Of a stretch of 29,470 nucleotides of DNA, positions 8,973-20,290 are shown piece after piece. The notes under the pieces are model-generated. The model was not told the origin of the DNA. It saw only the letters and a list, made by a program, of their open reading frames with translations, and did not search any database. The position numbers and the translations under genes are program-made. How positions within the stretch are numbered: position 1 is the first letter of the stretch; every line of letters starts with the position of its first letter. This DNA comes from Zygnema circumcarinatum (taxonomy: Eukaryota > Streptophyta > Zygnematophyceae > Zygnematales > Zygnemataceae): contig CM074809.1 in the NCBI GenBank assembly GCA_037447605.1, positions 3,436,801 to 3,466,270 on the forward strand, in the 5' to 3' direction.

Positions 8973-11900
8973 CTAGTACAAATACAGCAAGGCTGAAACA
9001 GTATGATAGCAAAAGTACAATAGGAGTATAATATGTAGGGAAAGTATGGTAGCAAACGAACAAGAGGAGCATAATAAGTAGGGCAAGAAGTACCTCTGTG
9101 AATGTCGGGAGAGTGTCTAGGACAACATCGAACCACGGCCAACCTTGGGCTCCAATCTCGAAGGCTACGCGCTAAAAGCAGCATCAAATCCTCAGATATT
9201 TCGCCGCCACACACTGAGTTCACAAGCAATGCCTCCGCCCACAAGCTTATATCACTAAGACTTGAAAACGAAAGCACGGACAACATCGGTCTCCGGCTAC
9301 GCTAGTCCTTCAAAAAAAACTCAGTAAAGTGCGATAACTGCTCAATCTAGCCTACAATTTTACCTAATGTAACAGCTGATTTCAAATTTCAAAGTAACTC
9401 TCAAGCCTTTCACAGATACATAATAAAATATAGACTTGCAGTAACGATTTTAAACTCTCTACAAGGAAAAGGCAAGGATCACTTCATTCAGTAATTAGAT
9501 CCTCTTGCCGTCTCTGTTTATGTTGCTACTCTCTAAGTTATTTGGACAGGCCATTTAGTTGATATGCTGCAGAAAGTACCGTAACTAGACCAATTCGTGG
9601 GGCTTTCGCATTCCAGGATTGTTGGCGTTAGAAGCTACTCACAAGTGAGTGTGAGGCAGTCAAGTGCAGGGCTGCACTGAAGAGCCTGCATAAGCACTTG
9701 GCCTACTTGAAGGTTGTCGGCTCTAACTGGCCCCGCAGGCAGTCATCTCAACACGTAATGTCAGAGTATTCAAAACCGCAGACAATACGAACGCTGCTAA
9801 TTTGCTGCACCGAGGCATCTTTCCGTCCACTATAACCTTCAGCACAGCACCTTATTCCAGATCAAACTCCTGCTTTTCGTACTTCTAATCATGTGAGGGT
9901 GAGTGAGCGCGAACGGAGGGAAGCAGGGGGGGGGGGGAGGGAAGGAGAGGGAGAAGAGAGATGGAACTTCTTACCTTCAACTTTGAGAGACGTTAAGATG
10001 CGATTGGTCCTCAGTGCCTCCACAAAAGCTAAGGCACCATTCACTCCGATATTGTTACAGTCTGCAACAGACTCGGCAGGAAGGCATCAAAACGCCAACC
10101 TTAAAGTCCTATCAATAATGTAGCCATAGGCCCCTCTCACAGATATGTTCCAAATCCTCCTAACTGCATGGCTAGCTTGAGTTACGGATGAAAAGGAAAA
10201 CTTAAAAGGAGGGGGAAAGAAATGGTAAAACAACACAAAATTAGAGAATATGGAAAAAAAAAAAGGGGAACACTGTTCTGTTGACTCGTTGTTACAACAA
10301 CCATGAGTTGTGCTAAAATACAACTAACTTTACAAAAAAACTAAAAAAAAGCAACAAAAACTTCAACACCCTACACAACTGCACACTCTGTAAGGTTGTG
10401 TGTTCCTGTGTAGCTGCAAACTCACGCACGATGGGCATGCAGAGTTTTGAGAGCAGTATTTGACCGCAAAGCGTTAGCCAAATTAATCGCGCCTTCTACG
10501 CCCATTTCATTGCCTGCAAAACACTTGCATTCCAGTTCAAGAGTAAAATAGGGCGCGAAGGGGGTAAAGGAAAAGAGCAGTTGAAATGGGGGAGGAGAAG
10601 GGGGGGGGGTGGGGGTGGCGAACGAGTGAAAAGAGGTCGAGAGAAGGAGAGAGAGGTGTAGAGAGGGGTCAGACCTTTCAGATCCAATTTCCGAAGGCTC
10701 GTGTTATTCACCAAGACTTTTGCCAAACGTGTAACGCCCGGAGTCCTCAGCCAATTGGCTGCAATACCACAAGTTCAGATTCATCCTGCTCAGCTAGAGG
10801 AGGAAAGGACAGGATGTACGCCTCCACGAACAAAATTCATGCGGTGCTGTACACTCGTGAAACAGAGCAACGACATAAGACAAACCAATGTGTAGAACGA
10901 TCGTACTGGAAACTCATGGACAACTCCCTCAAATACCGGACACTCTCAATTGCATTTCCAGCTCGACGGAAGAGCCTCGTAGGAGAGAATCGTTCATGCA
11001 CTTATTTTCTTGAATGGGTCATTGGAAAAGGCTCCTTACTCTCGGCTTAACTCAGATGAAAAGATAAGAGAGGCAAAACCACTCACAGCCCAAGTCCAAA
11101 TCGGTGAGCGAAGAAGTGGTGGCCAGGAGCTCCTCCAAGTGGGGAGCAGCAGCCTCCGTGAGGTCATTGTCTGTTTCCACATGCTTAGACTGCCTTCCTC
11201 AGAGTAGACAAAAAGAAATTGCTGGACGAGAATATGGCTCCAAAAGAACCAGCATAGTCTGTGAAAAGTGATTTCAAATGAAAAGGGAGAGAAGGGACAG
11301 GCAAAAGGGAGAGACGAGAGGCGGAGAGAGAACAGGAGATGAGGGAAACGAGGAGAGATGAGGGGTGAGTGGAGTGGCGGAATGCGAGCGGCGATAGGAA
11401 AGGAGAAAGAATATTGACTTGGCATTTGCTTAACAATCTCCCAAAGAAAAAGAAGACATCCCCTTACATGCGAGGTTGAGCTGCGTGAGATGGCGAGAAG
11501 CCTTCAAAGCGACCTGAAGGAGTCCAAAATTATCATTGCCCATGAAGCAAGCTGCAGGCGACATGCTCATCATGAGTGACCCGTTCCAAAAATGTCCTCA
11601 TTCTTTACTAATGATCGAAGAGCACCCGAGAGCCCCTCTTACTAATGAGCAGAACAAGATTGTGCATCAAATCTGGCTGCGAAGTAGTTTGTCCATTCCT
11701 TATATTATAGTGACATTAATCGTAGATGTGAGATATTCAAAGGCTAGGAAATCATAACATACAATCAAGGCAGAGTGCCTTTAGGTAGCATGTGGGACTC
11801 AACAAAAGCTGCGTCAATGCTGAGAAGCCTTGCCAGCCTAGCTCATCGTTACCTGCAAAGAAGCACAGCCATAGCCTTAGTTGCACAAGATAGGGTGTGC

Positions 11901-14609
11901 GCCAAAAAACACATTTCAATCTCAAATCTTGCATAGCGGAAAATTGTCCAAGAAACTGAAAAAAGCGGGCTGTGAGGGCTCTTACTTTAGGAATACAGCA
12001 ATTTCTAGGCATAAAACTAAGAGAGAGACAGCAGTGACAGAGACAGAGAGGGAGAAAGTGAGAGGAACGGGGTATGAGAGAAGGAGAGACAAATGACAGG
12101 AAAAAGTACATACAGGAGGAAAAAAAGCGCGAGAGGACACAAAGTAGGAATAGAAACTGGAAAGAACGTTTGTGTACCTCCGAGTCCTAAACATGAAAGG
12201 AGAGTGTTTTCTGCTAGAGCTCCTTCCAGTAGTATCATATGTTCATCCTGCAAGCCGCAATCTAAAAAAAAAAAAAAAAATGCACGATCTTGTCAATAGT
12301 TCCATGTGAGAAACTCAAATGTATTCCACGAGTTCAAAGGAGCGAGACGATTTTAGTGCTACACTTCCACATAGATTATTTTGGAAGAGTTCCAAAGCTG
12401 GTTGCATTCACTACTGTTGGGAAGCACGCGCGAAGGAGTTCACTTACATGTGAGACGAAGTGTGGAGATAGATCGATTTTCGCTCAGGCCTGACGTCAAA
12501 AGGCTCATCTCATCCAAGCTCAGATCTCGACCTACACACCTCCCAGCATCAACACGTTTTTAAACACTTTCCTCGCTTGGGTTGAAGAATTACACGTCTG
12601 GCTTCATAAAGCCCCCTCGAATCCCCTGTAGCAGCATCTTACATTTCGCAATTGCGAATACAATATAGTGCGATAGAAATGCAAAAACTCCCAAGACTAA
12701 AAACGGGAGGGGAACGAGAAGGTGGGGGAGAACGAAATAGAACGATAGAAATGTGAGGTGTAGAAGTGCGAAGTGTAGCTACCAATGACACAAAGCTCAT
12801 GCAGGCACACGTAGCGGAAGTCAGGTGGACTCCGCCTCAGCAAACGTGTGACGATATCCAAGTCCGCCGGTGCTGGTACAAGAAGTTCTGCGTCTGCCTG
12901 ATAAATCATAATGAAACCAGTAGCGCATAGACTTAGAATTTCAGATTCATGCCAAGGTATTTGGCAACGTCTTCGTCGTGTGCAAGAACTCGACGGAATC
13001 TTGAGAAGAAGACACTGTTATAACTACGGTATTCATTGCCTGAGGCATGCTGCCGAGTCCCCGAGATCACTGGCATGCACTGGTTGACGAACAGTAAAGT
13101 TCCAAACTGACCACAACAAAAAGGTCTGGATGCAGCTCCACGAAGTTGCGTGTGCCAAAGCGCTTGCAAGCAACTGCCACAAGTTCCTGCAAGTCAGGAC
13201 TCATGCGCACGACTGCCATAATCATTTCAACCTGCAAAGCAAAGGGGCACAACCAAGAACCATTACTAAATTCGGCAAAGGAAGTATCTTCGTGCTGCTT
13301 GATAGGAATATAAGAAGCAGCAGCATGCAAAACTATCTAGAAATCCATCTTTCCTTTCCATAAACTTCCCTTCAGAGCGTCCGTTACCCCCAAAACTTGC
13401 AGGAATCATGCCAAACGGATCTCCAAACATACCGAAAGGCTGGTGCAGCCAGACACAACGAGACTCTTGACTTGGAATCCGAATTTGCCAAACGCGCGAG
13501 CCTGCCCTGACTTCTTCCATTCTCGAAGAACAGCCTCCATTTCTTCACATCTGCCAGTTGTCTCCCATGTCCGTAGAGAAAGCTGGCACACAAAAAATAC
13601 TCTCTTGTTGGTTGCAGTTGTCGGTTGCATACAACTGCTAACAAGGTGAATTAACAAAAATTACTTCATTCAGGATCGAAAAAAAAAGACAAGTACTAAC
13701 AAATGCATGCAAACGCACGTCAAGAAGAATATCATCTGTGATTCGCTCTCCTCGTCCTTTCACCGACGACAGGTCAATTCTCTCCCAAAATGAAGACTGT
13801 CGAAGAAGTTGCTGCCAGCCTCGACAGACTTGTTCACATCGGAGCCGTTCGTCTACAGGAATGCGGGAGAAAATTGCAACAACAATGTCGACTGGCAATG
13901 CTCCCAGAGCAGGTACAGCCTGAGCAGGAGGAAGCAGCGCTGTGAGCAAGACAAAATACAAGATCAAACATGTGTATCATCACATCACTCACCCCGAAAG
14001 AGATGCCAGCGAGACAGAATATGCTCACATCTGAAAACCTTTCCTGTGTGAATAGGTCACAACTTAGAACAGAACCAACATTCACCTCAGCAAGGCAACA
14101 AATGATAACATACGCTCAAGGCCCCTGATTTGCTCTAGCGTGTACAGCTGTATGCATATTTAAAAGCAATTTGCAAAATCTGACATCAAATTATGCAAAA
14201 GAAAGATAAAATTAAATATTTTCACCTCATGCTGCACTCTCCGACTGGAGAATCTGATGGCTGCTTCAGCTCTAGCTAACTCAAGCCTCCAAAGCTCCAC
14301 TTTAATCTGCCCTGTGATACATTTTTCGTTGGATTTCTTGTACTCTGCTTCCTTCTGAGAGAGGTTAATCACTGCTTCCTTAAAGCGGATCTTTGCAATC
14401 TGCAAGTCTCTCACAGCTGCCATTGCTTGCGCAAGATGCAAACTTTTGTAACCAGCTCAATATTGTGCGGTTTCACGATTCATCGCTTCGCCTCCTCACA
14501 TCCATCACACTTATCCTTCATCAGTGCAATACTTGCCATTGAATATGGCGTCCATATCCATATCCATTTCCCATGAATGGCCCAATCGCCAGCTAAGCTT
14601 CTCCTCCAT
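8973..14609 (-). CDS. F-box protein with ribonuclease-inhibitor-type LRRs
   Basis: Likely substrate receptor of an SCF ubiquitin ligase: the F-box binds SKP1 and the LRRs bind the target. Exons (minus): 14609-14533, 14442-14226, 13919-13719, 13582-13433, 13231-13112, 12897-12783, 12531-12448, 12261-12178, 11852-11763, 11551-11468, 11170-11087, 11000-10899, 10758-10675, 10513-10430, 10061-9975, 9726-9643, 9213-9094 and 8992-8973, about 628 residues. All junctions agree in phase. Residues 1-98 form a charged helical region. The F-box is at about 99-165 (LPVDIVVAIFSRIP, CEQVCRGWQQLLRQSSFWERI). From about residue 294 there are eleven LRRs, typified by GNEMGVEGAINLANALRSNT and GVTRLAKVLVNNTSLRKLDL. 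Nine of these eleven exons are 84-90 nt, each one repeat. Exon 12 (102 nt, weak splice sites) and the last two exons are the least certain; the 3' end may differ. Confidence 0.8.
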
Positions 14610-14958
14610 CCTTTCCTGCAACCTGCAAGGAGCCAGCCACCAAGCAACTTTCAGTATCCTACGTGGCAGCCGACGTGGCATTACCTGCCATCCAGCTCCG
14701 TGGAACAATAACTGAGAAGCGGACGATCTATGTGAGTCCAGTTCATTAAGTGACATCATTTACGGTTTTAATGACGTAATAATCAGTCGGAAGGCGTCTT
14801 CTTCCGTTACGGACGTTACCTGTTTTTGAGGTTCCCTTGCTTCCTTCCCTTCCTGCAGAAACGGCTCCAAGCTCTGAACTTGTGCAGGAGGATTTTCTGT
14901 GCAGGGGAGCGAGCTCACAGCGACATCTATCTTGAAGCTGTCAATAGCTGCTCACCAT
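14610..14958. promoter_or_regulatory. Divergent promoter, F-box gene and ClpF
   Basis: 349 bp separate the two start codons, which point away from each other. ACGT-core motifs of the kind bound by bZIP factors are clustered here: ACGTGGC at 14661 and again at 14673, TGACATCA at 14751 and TGACGTAA at 14772. A direct TCCGTTACGGACGTTACC segment follows at about 14803-14820. No TATA box is obvious. Shared regulation of the pair is inference. Confidence 0.45.
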
Positions 14959-17900
14959 ATGCAGGTCAACAGTGTTATCAACAGGTCGATACACTCGGGG
15001 GAATGGCTTTTGTTGCGCAATCTAGACTGCAGGTTAGAGTATGCTGCGAAGCTGGATGAGGGAAGGCTGCTTTGCGGGACTGCGAGCGCTTCAGCATCTA
15101 AACGTGGACTGGCAGCGTGGAATGTAAGGGCTTCTGAATGCGAAATCATGCATTGAAGCGAGAAGCATGATGCTGGAGGCGCCGCCGCAGGGGAGGAGAT
15201 TCGTTACCTGTATGTGTGTCATGCATGTATGGGCTTGCAGATTCCAAGCCATCGTGGAGGCTCGAGTGCTGCTGTGCCTTCATCAAAACATTATCAAAGG
15301 TTGAAGCGGGCGACGGTCATCAGGCGGGCACAAGGCGATGCAGAGTCAGAAGTTGATGCGAGTGCTGTCAAGAAGGAGGCAATATCTGAGAAGAGCTCCA
15401 CAGCTAATGATGAACTCCTTCTTTTCTTCTTCCAGCTCGACCTGAATACTCGCCTCCAGGTATTGGGAACGCCCGCTGAATTTGTTCCTTCTCAGTATAT
15501 TGGCGTGCAGTATGATTCTCCAGGATATAGCCCGAATCTTTTTTTTTCTGTTTGAATACGTGGTAATGGATTGAAGTGAATGTGGGATTTCATGTCGATG
15601 CACTGTGTACTGCGAAGTGAATGTTAGAGGAAGCTAACACCTTGTGGTGAGATGCTTTATTTCTTGATTGCAGAAAGCGTTAAACATGGACCAGTATGAG
15701 GCAGCTAAGCGAATTCGTGAGAAAATTGTGGAGGTATATTCCATTTTTCTCCAGATTGCTTGATACAAAGAGAAACCACAGCATCACCTTTGTTCCATCA
15801 TCGCTTCTAGTTGACGGTGTCCTGTAGTGGACTTTAAGAGTCCGTGAAGCGTCCTTGCATATCAAGTTTGGCATTCATTTTTGCTGCAGGACACAGTACA
15901 TGCTGTCTCGTATGTTTCCAAGAAGAGAGAAGTACCACCACGTACTTCATGTCGTGACAGCGTGTCGGTTGCCTGAAGTGCACAAAAGGAATTGACAATC
16001 GTCCATAGCAGTGTTGGTGAATTGGTTTTGAGGGCATGCTGATCTTCACACAATAGTTTTACACATGTCATCCACTCTTTTGCATGCAAGCATTTTCCAA
16101 CAATTGTGAGACGCATGAGACTTATTAATTCTAGACATTAGCCATTGTTTTATGCTTGATTCTCTCTTTTGTCTCTCACATGAGGGCGTGTCAATATTTG
16201 ACATTTCGCTTTGGAATTTATTTGAAAATCAGTCCTTTCGGATTTTCCCTCTCTCCTTATTTTGCGGGATTCATGTACTGTTTTCGAATTCTTTTTTTTT
16301 CTGAAATGTCCAAGATTGACACGCCCTGTTCTGTGTTCTGCCTAGAACAAGAAACTTTTTTCTTCACTTTTTCATTTCATTCAGTCACCGTCTACAGCAT
16401 ATCCCTTGCATGGTACACTTAGAGAGACCCCGTTGGATTAGAACAAATATTGAACAGAGGATGTAGGAAGTCAAAACTTCATTAGCCGGGTCTTTTAGTT
16501 TCTAGTTTCGCGCTCTTTGGTGGGGCAAGCACGAGGCTATGGAGATCACTTCAGGTAGACGCACACCTCCAGGCTCAACTTAAGATTCTTTGAGTGTCTG
16601 TGCTGGTTGAAGCTGACATGCATCTGTCATGGGACGCACATACGTTGTTGTCTACAGGTTGTATGGTTCGCTGAAGCCTGGCAGCTGCTGCTGTGTCTTG
16701 AAGGTTGAGCAAGAGACGGCTCGCCTGCGGGAAATGAAAATGGGGCGCTCTTCAAAAGACGAAGCACAGGAGAAGGGCCTCGCAATGCTGCGAATCAAGT
16801 GAGTGTCGACCGCTTTACAATCCGTATGTGGAATACGAGTCAGCTGTACATGGTAGGACCTTTCGCTAATCTGTTTGCTTGCAGATGTTGTGATATTCCT
16901 ATGGACTGCGTAGAGCAGGCTGCGGTTTGTGGTGTAAGGGCCTCTGTCGTGCTCTGCTGGCTTGTATTGATGGAGAGCAACTCCATCAATTCCTCTATGG
17001 CCCTGTTAATCCTTCATGTACAGCCCTATTTAGCAAGTCTCTGAGGTTGGCAGGACTGAGCTGCAGAAGGCCATAGAGGAGGAACGTTACGCAGACGCTG
17101 CAGCTCTTCGAGACAAAATCTCCAAGTTGGAGGTGAGGTCCTTTTCGGCATGTCACGGAAAGCCCCAGAAACATTCACTTGTTAACGAGATGTTACATTG
17201 ATGTGCTAATCATATGTTCTAGTCGCATTTACTCTTTAATGTTCGACTGAGGCTGAAAGCTGGCGTTCAAGTGTTTATACAGACGGACGCACTGGCTGCT
17301 TCATTGAAGGGGTTGGCTGCGAGTAATGCCAGATACGAGTTTCGATTGGGCCAGAAGATTCGCCACAGAGAGTTTGGTGAGAAAGTAAAGCTCTACTTGT
17401 TAATGCTTATTGTCTACTAGAGATTTTGCAATTTTACGGTGGAATTCTGCCTGACTGTTTGAAGGGCAATACAACTTCACCGGCTTCTCTCTAGTGGACT
17501 ACAATTGTTCTTAAGTCATGCTATTTGTGCACAGGCTATCGAGGAGTTATCTGTGGGATGGATCCTGTCTGCTGTGAAACTGAGGAGTGGGCTGAGACGG
17601 CTCAAGTCAACCGGCTCTCAAAAGGCCGCAACCAGCCATTCTATCAGGTACAATCGACGTTTCCTTCCTCCCTGAAGCAGTGGTCAACAATGTAAGTGTT
17701 TTCAAGCGGATGTGTTACCGCCTTGCAGTCTGGCTTGTTTGAGGTCTGTCGTTGTTAAGCCTGTGGAATGTCAGGGAAATTGAGGAAGTGGAGTTGCCCT
17801 TTGCTCATTTTTTCATTCGTTCTATCAACACGTGTCATCAACTTCTGCTAAGCCTAATGAGGATCCGTCTCTTGCCACAAATCTGTTGCTTGGGAGCAGG

Positions 17901-18702
17901 TTTTGTTGGATCTTAAAGAAGTGGGCAACAGTAACTTCACTATTTCTTATGGTAGACTCTCACATATTGACCCAGCATATTCGAGCGTTCGCTTTTTATT
18001 TGCCATCAATTGCAGCCACAATTCTCCTCTCTCCCAACCTTTTTCCCTTTCCATGTTTGCCTCTCTTCCCACGTGTTTGCCGATCCCTTTCCCTATTCAT
18101 CCTTCTATTCCTCCCTGTCCCCTGGAATTCCTCTCGCCACTTCTCTCCCTCTCTCCACCTTTTTTGAATGCATGTTCCAATCTTGAAAGTGACCATACCT
18201 CTACTGAAGAGTGACGATTTTGATGATTGGGCTTGACAGTGGCAGAGGAGAACATCAGGCCGCCTGACGAGCCTGATATGGTAAGCCAGTTATTGCTTGT
18301 CCTTTCTTCTGTCAATCTTTTAGCCAACAGCTTGCTGGCAATTTTTTTAGTCATATATCGGTCATCAAGGCAACTTGCCCCTTTCAAAGGACAAGGGCTG
18401 ATCTCCACCTAGCGATAACCACTGATTCTGCCCTTCTCTCTGACGGATTCATGCCAAAGGACACTTTCTCAGACAATGTGTGTGAGAGGCCTTGAAAGGG
18501 TTAACAGTGGAGCTTTGTTGCGACCCTCCTTGTATTCCAGGATGCTTTCACCCATCACTACACCTACGTGATTTTCTTCGGTATGGACGGAAATGGAGAT
18601 TTCATCCCTATAAAGCAACTTCGAGAAAAGTATAATGCTCCTCGGCATGAACTCCCATACGATGAGAATGATGACAATTCCAAGGGGGAGGAGGGTTCAT
18701 GA
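14959..18702 (+). CDS. CLPF: ClpF, adaptor of the plastid Clp protease
   Basis: In plants ClpF works with ClpS1 to deliver substrates to the chloroplast Clp protease. Ten exons join in phase: 14959-15123, 15241-15459, 15674-15733, 16704-16798, 17054-17132, 17283-17376, 17535-17647, 17900-17951, 18240-18280 and 18541-18702, giving 359 residues (about 330 in Arabidopsis). Residues 1 to about 65 are Ser/Arg/Ala-rich and fit a transit peptide. Two UVR-type helical motifs follow: LNMDQYEAAKRIREKI (about 131-146) and AIEEERYADAAALRDKI (about 185-201). The C-terminal half is the YccV/HspQ-like domain: FRLGQKIRHREFGYRGVICG, the DPVC turn, SKGRNQPFYQVLLD, VAEENI and GDFIPIKQLREKYNAPRHE. The start is the first in-frame ATG of exon 1. 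Introns run from about 100 to 970 bp. Intron 8 holds a long polypyrimidine tract (about 18018-18170). Confidence 0.92.
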
Positions 18703-19345
18703 AGGTTGTCTTTCACTCTTTCGCTCTCTTAAAGGGCTCCTAAATGAAGTGATTGCACTGTACCTTGGCATAGATGAGTACAGTGGAAGCAGATTGGAAG
18801 GATAGGCCAACGAGGACTTCCTCATCAAGTTTAGCAGAGGTTGACGACTGACCCGACCGGTCGACCTGTTGACGACTAACAAATGTATTTTTAGTCAATG
18901 ATTGAGATATCCCTGTCACTTCAACAGCTCACTTGAGTGGGGAGGAAACTACTTGACATTTATGAAAATTAGGGCCCCATACTGCGGCCTTTCCAAATCA
19001 GTGCTACGAGCCTGATTTTGTGATATTTTTTAGCCTTCATAACTGGATTCCAAAAGCAGGAATATGGAAATTGTTGTGGGAGGAAAGAAATAATGTGTTG
19101 TAAATGAACCCAATGGTGCAGATGTGTCTAGCGAAGCGGAGTGCGCAGACATTTCCCGCTCTATTTCACATTTTTGAACCGCTTCGATCCTGGGTAAAGC
19201 TCATAAGCCTCGATGTGGCTCAAGTTAAGTTTTGCTCTAGTGTCTGTTCCTTCCACTTCATCGAGAACCTCTTGCACTTAGAGAGAGAGAGAGAGAGGGA
19301 GGGAGAAGGAGAGGCAAGTGGAAGAGATGTGGCAGTCATTGTTCC
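18703..19345. other. Intergenic, ClpF 3' region
   Basis: Contains the ClpF 3' untranslated region and AT-rich spacer. A (GA)n run lies at about 19280-19300 just before the transposable element. I see no supported exon; the open frame near 19104-19505 runs into the element and has no coding character. Confidence 0.5.
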
Positions 19346-19809
19346 ACGACGGCTAGGGTTGGGGGCACGGGGCACGGGCATGCCCGGGGGGGGGGCATGC
19401 CCGGGGGGGGGGCATGCCCCCCATTTTCGACCGTCCGTGCCCGGGGCACGCCTCCAAAAATTTTCCCCATATATTTCGTGCCCCCCCGTGCCCCCTGTCA
19501 CGTGACGCTTACCTCGTACGACCAGGCCCGGGCCGGTGACGATTGTTGTGTTGAGTACTGTCCGTACTTTTCATATTTTTCCGTACATGTGTACCTTTAT
19601 CCGTACGTTTAGTACATTCATCTGTACTTTCTGTACCTTCATCCGTACTGTTTTTAAAATAGTATATTCTTTTTGGGGCCGATTTGAATTGCTCAATGCA
19701 GTCACGTCACGGGGCACGAAAAAGGGGCATGCCCCCCCCCAAGGGGGGGGGGGCACGTGCCCCTGGGCACGGGTCGGAGGGGGACCGTGCCCCCAACCCT
19801 AACGACGGC
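19346..19809. mobile_element. hAT-like miniature element (MITE) with 8-bp TSD
   Basis: The element spans 19354-19801 (448 bp). It begins TAGGGTTGGGGGCACGG and ends with the exact reverse complement, a perfect 17-bp terminal inverted repeat. It is flanked by the identical 8-mer ACGACGGC at 19346-19353 and 19802-19809. An 8-bp target duplication and termini starting TAGGG are the hallmarks of the hAT superfamily. Subterminal GGGCATGCCC palindromes and GGGCACGG repeats occur near both ends, as expected for transposase-binding sites. The centre (19555-19655) has five or six imperfect copies of a roughly 20-bp unit with TCCGTAC or TCTGTAC. No transposase is encoded, so it must depend on a partner element. 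Confidence 0.88.
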
Positions 19810-20290
19810 ACACACACTCGCTCGCACTTTTGGTTTTTCTTTGAGACGTAGAGGCCACCGACAACCGACAGCCCGACCGTCCGACCGACCGACTAACCGT
19901 ACGATCGTACACGTCCATGCGTCAGACTGGGGTCAGAAGGGAACATGGAAACAGACTTCTGCACTAAATTCAGGAGCCGTTTCACGCTATGCGCAACATC
20001 GAACGGGGAAGAGTCACGCTTTACTGCGACACTTTTAAGTGACATGGATCGCTCTTCAGGACTTGCTGCTTGCTTTTTTCTGAAACAAGGGAAAAAAAAA
20101 AAAAAAATTCCCTTAATAGGCAGGAGCTGCAGAAGCATCGTTGTATCTTGCAGGCTCAATGTGACATCAATATCTGTATCATGTGACGAATAGCCGCTTC
20201 TTCTCTTCGCCTTCCTTCTTTCGTTCGCTCCTTTCTTGTCGCAAACAGTGTCGCAGCAGGACTCCAGGCCCTCGCAAAGAGCTCACAACC
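19810..20290. other. Upstream region of the OSCA-type gene
   Basis: Holds a GACCGACCGACC-type run at about 19876-19895, the palindrome CGTACGATCGTACG near 19898-19911, an A15 run at about 20092-20107, and a pyrimidine-rich stretch at 20198-20240 just before the start codon. These are probably promoter and 5' untranslated region. A further upstream non-coding exon is possible. Confidence 0.4.

Noticed and set aside
11860-12000. Extra LRR-like exon (PYLVQLRLW) in the F-box gene
   Set aside because: Exons 12261-12178 and 11852-11763 already join in phase, and the segment does not fit a repeat in the required frame.
19104-19505. 133-codon plus-strand frame
   Set aside because: It crosses a GA run and runs into the hAT-like element; its composition is repeat-driven.
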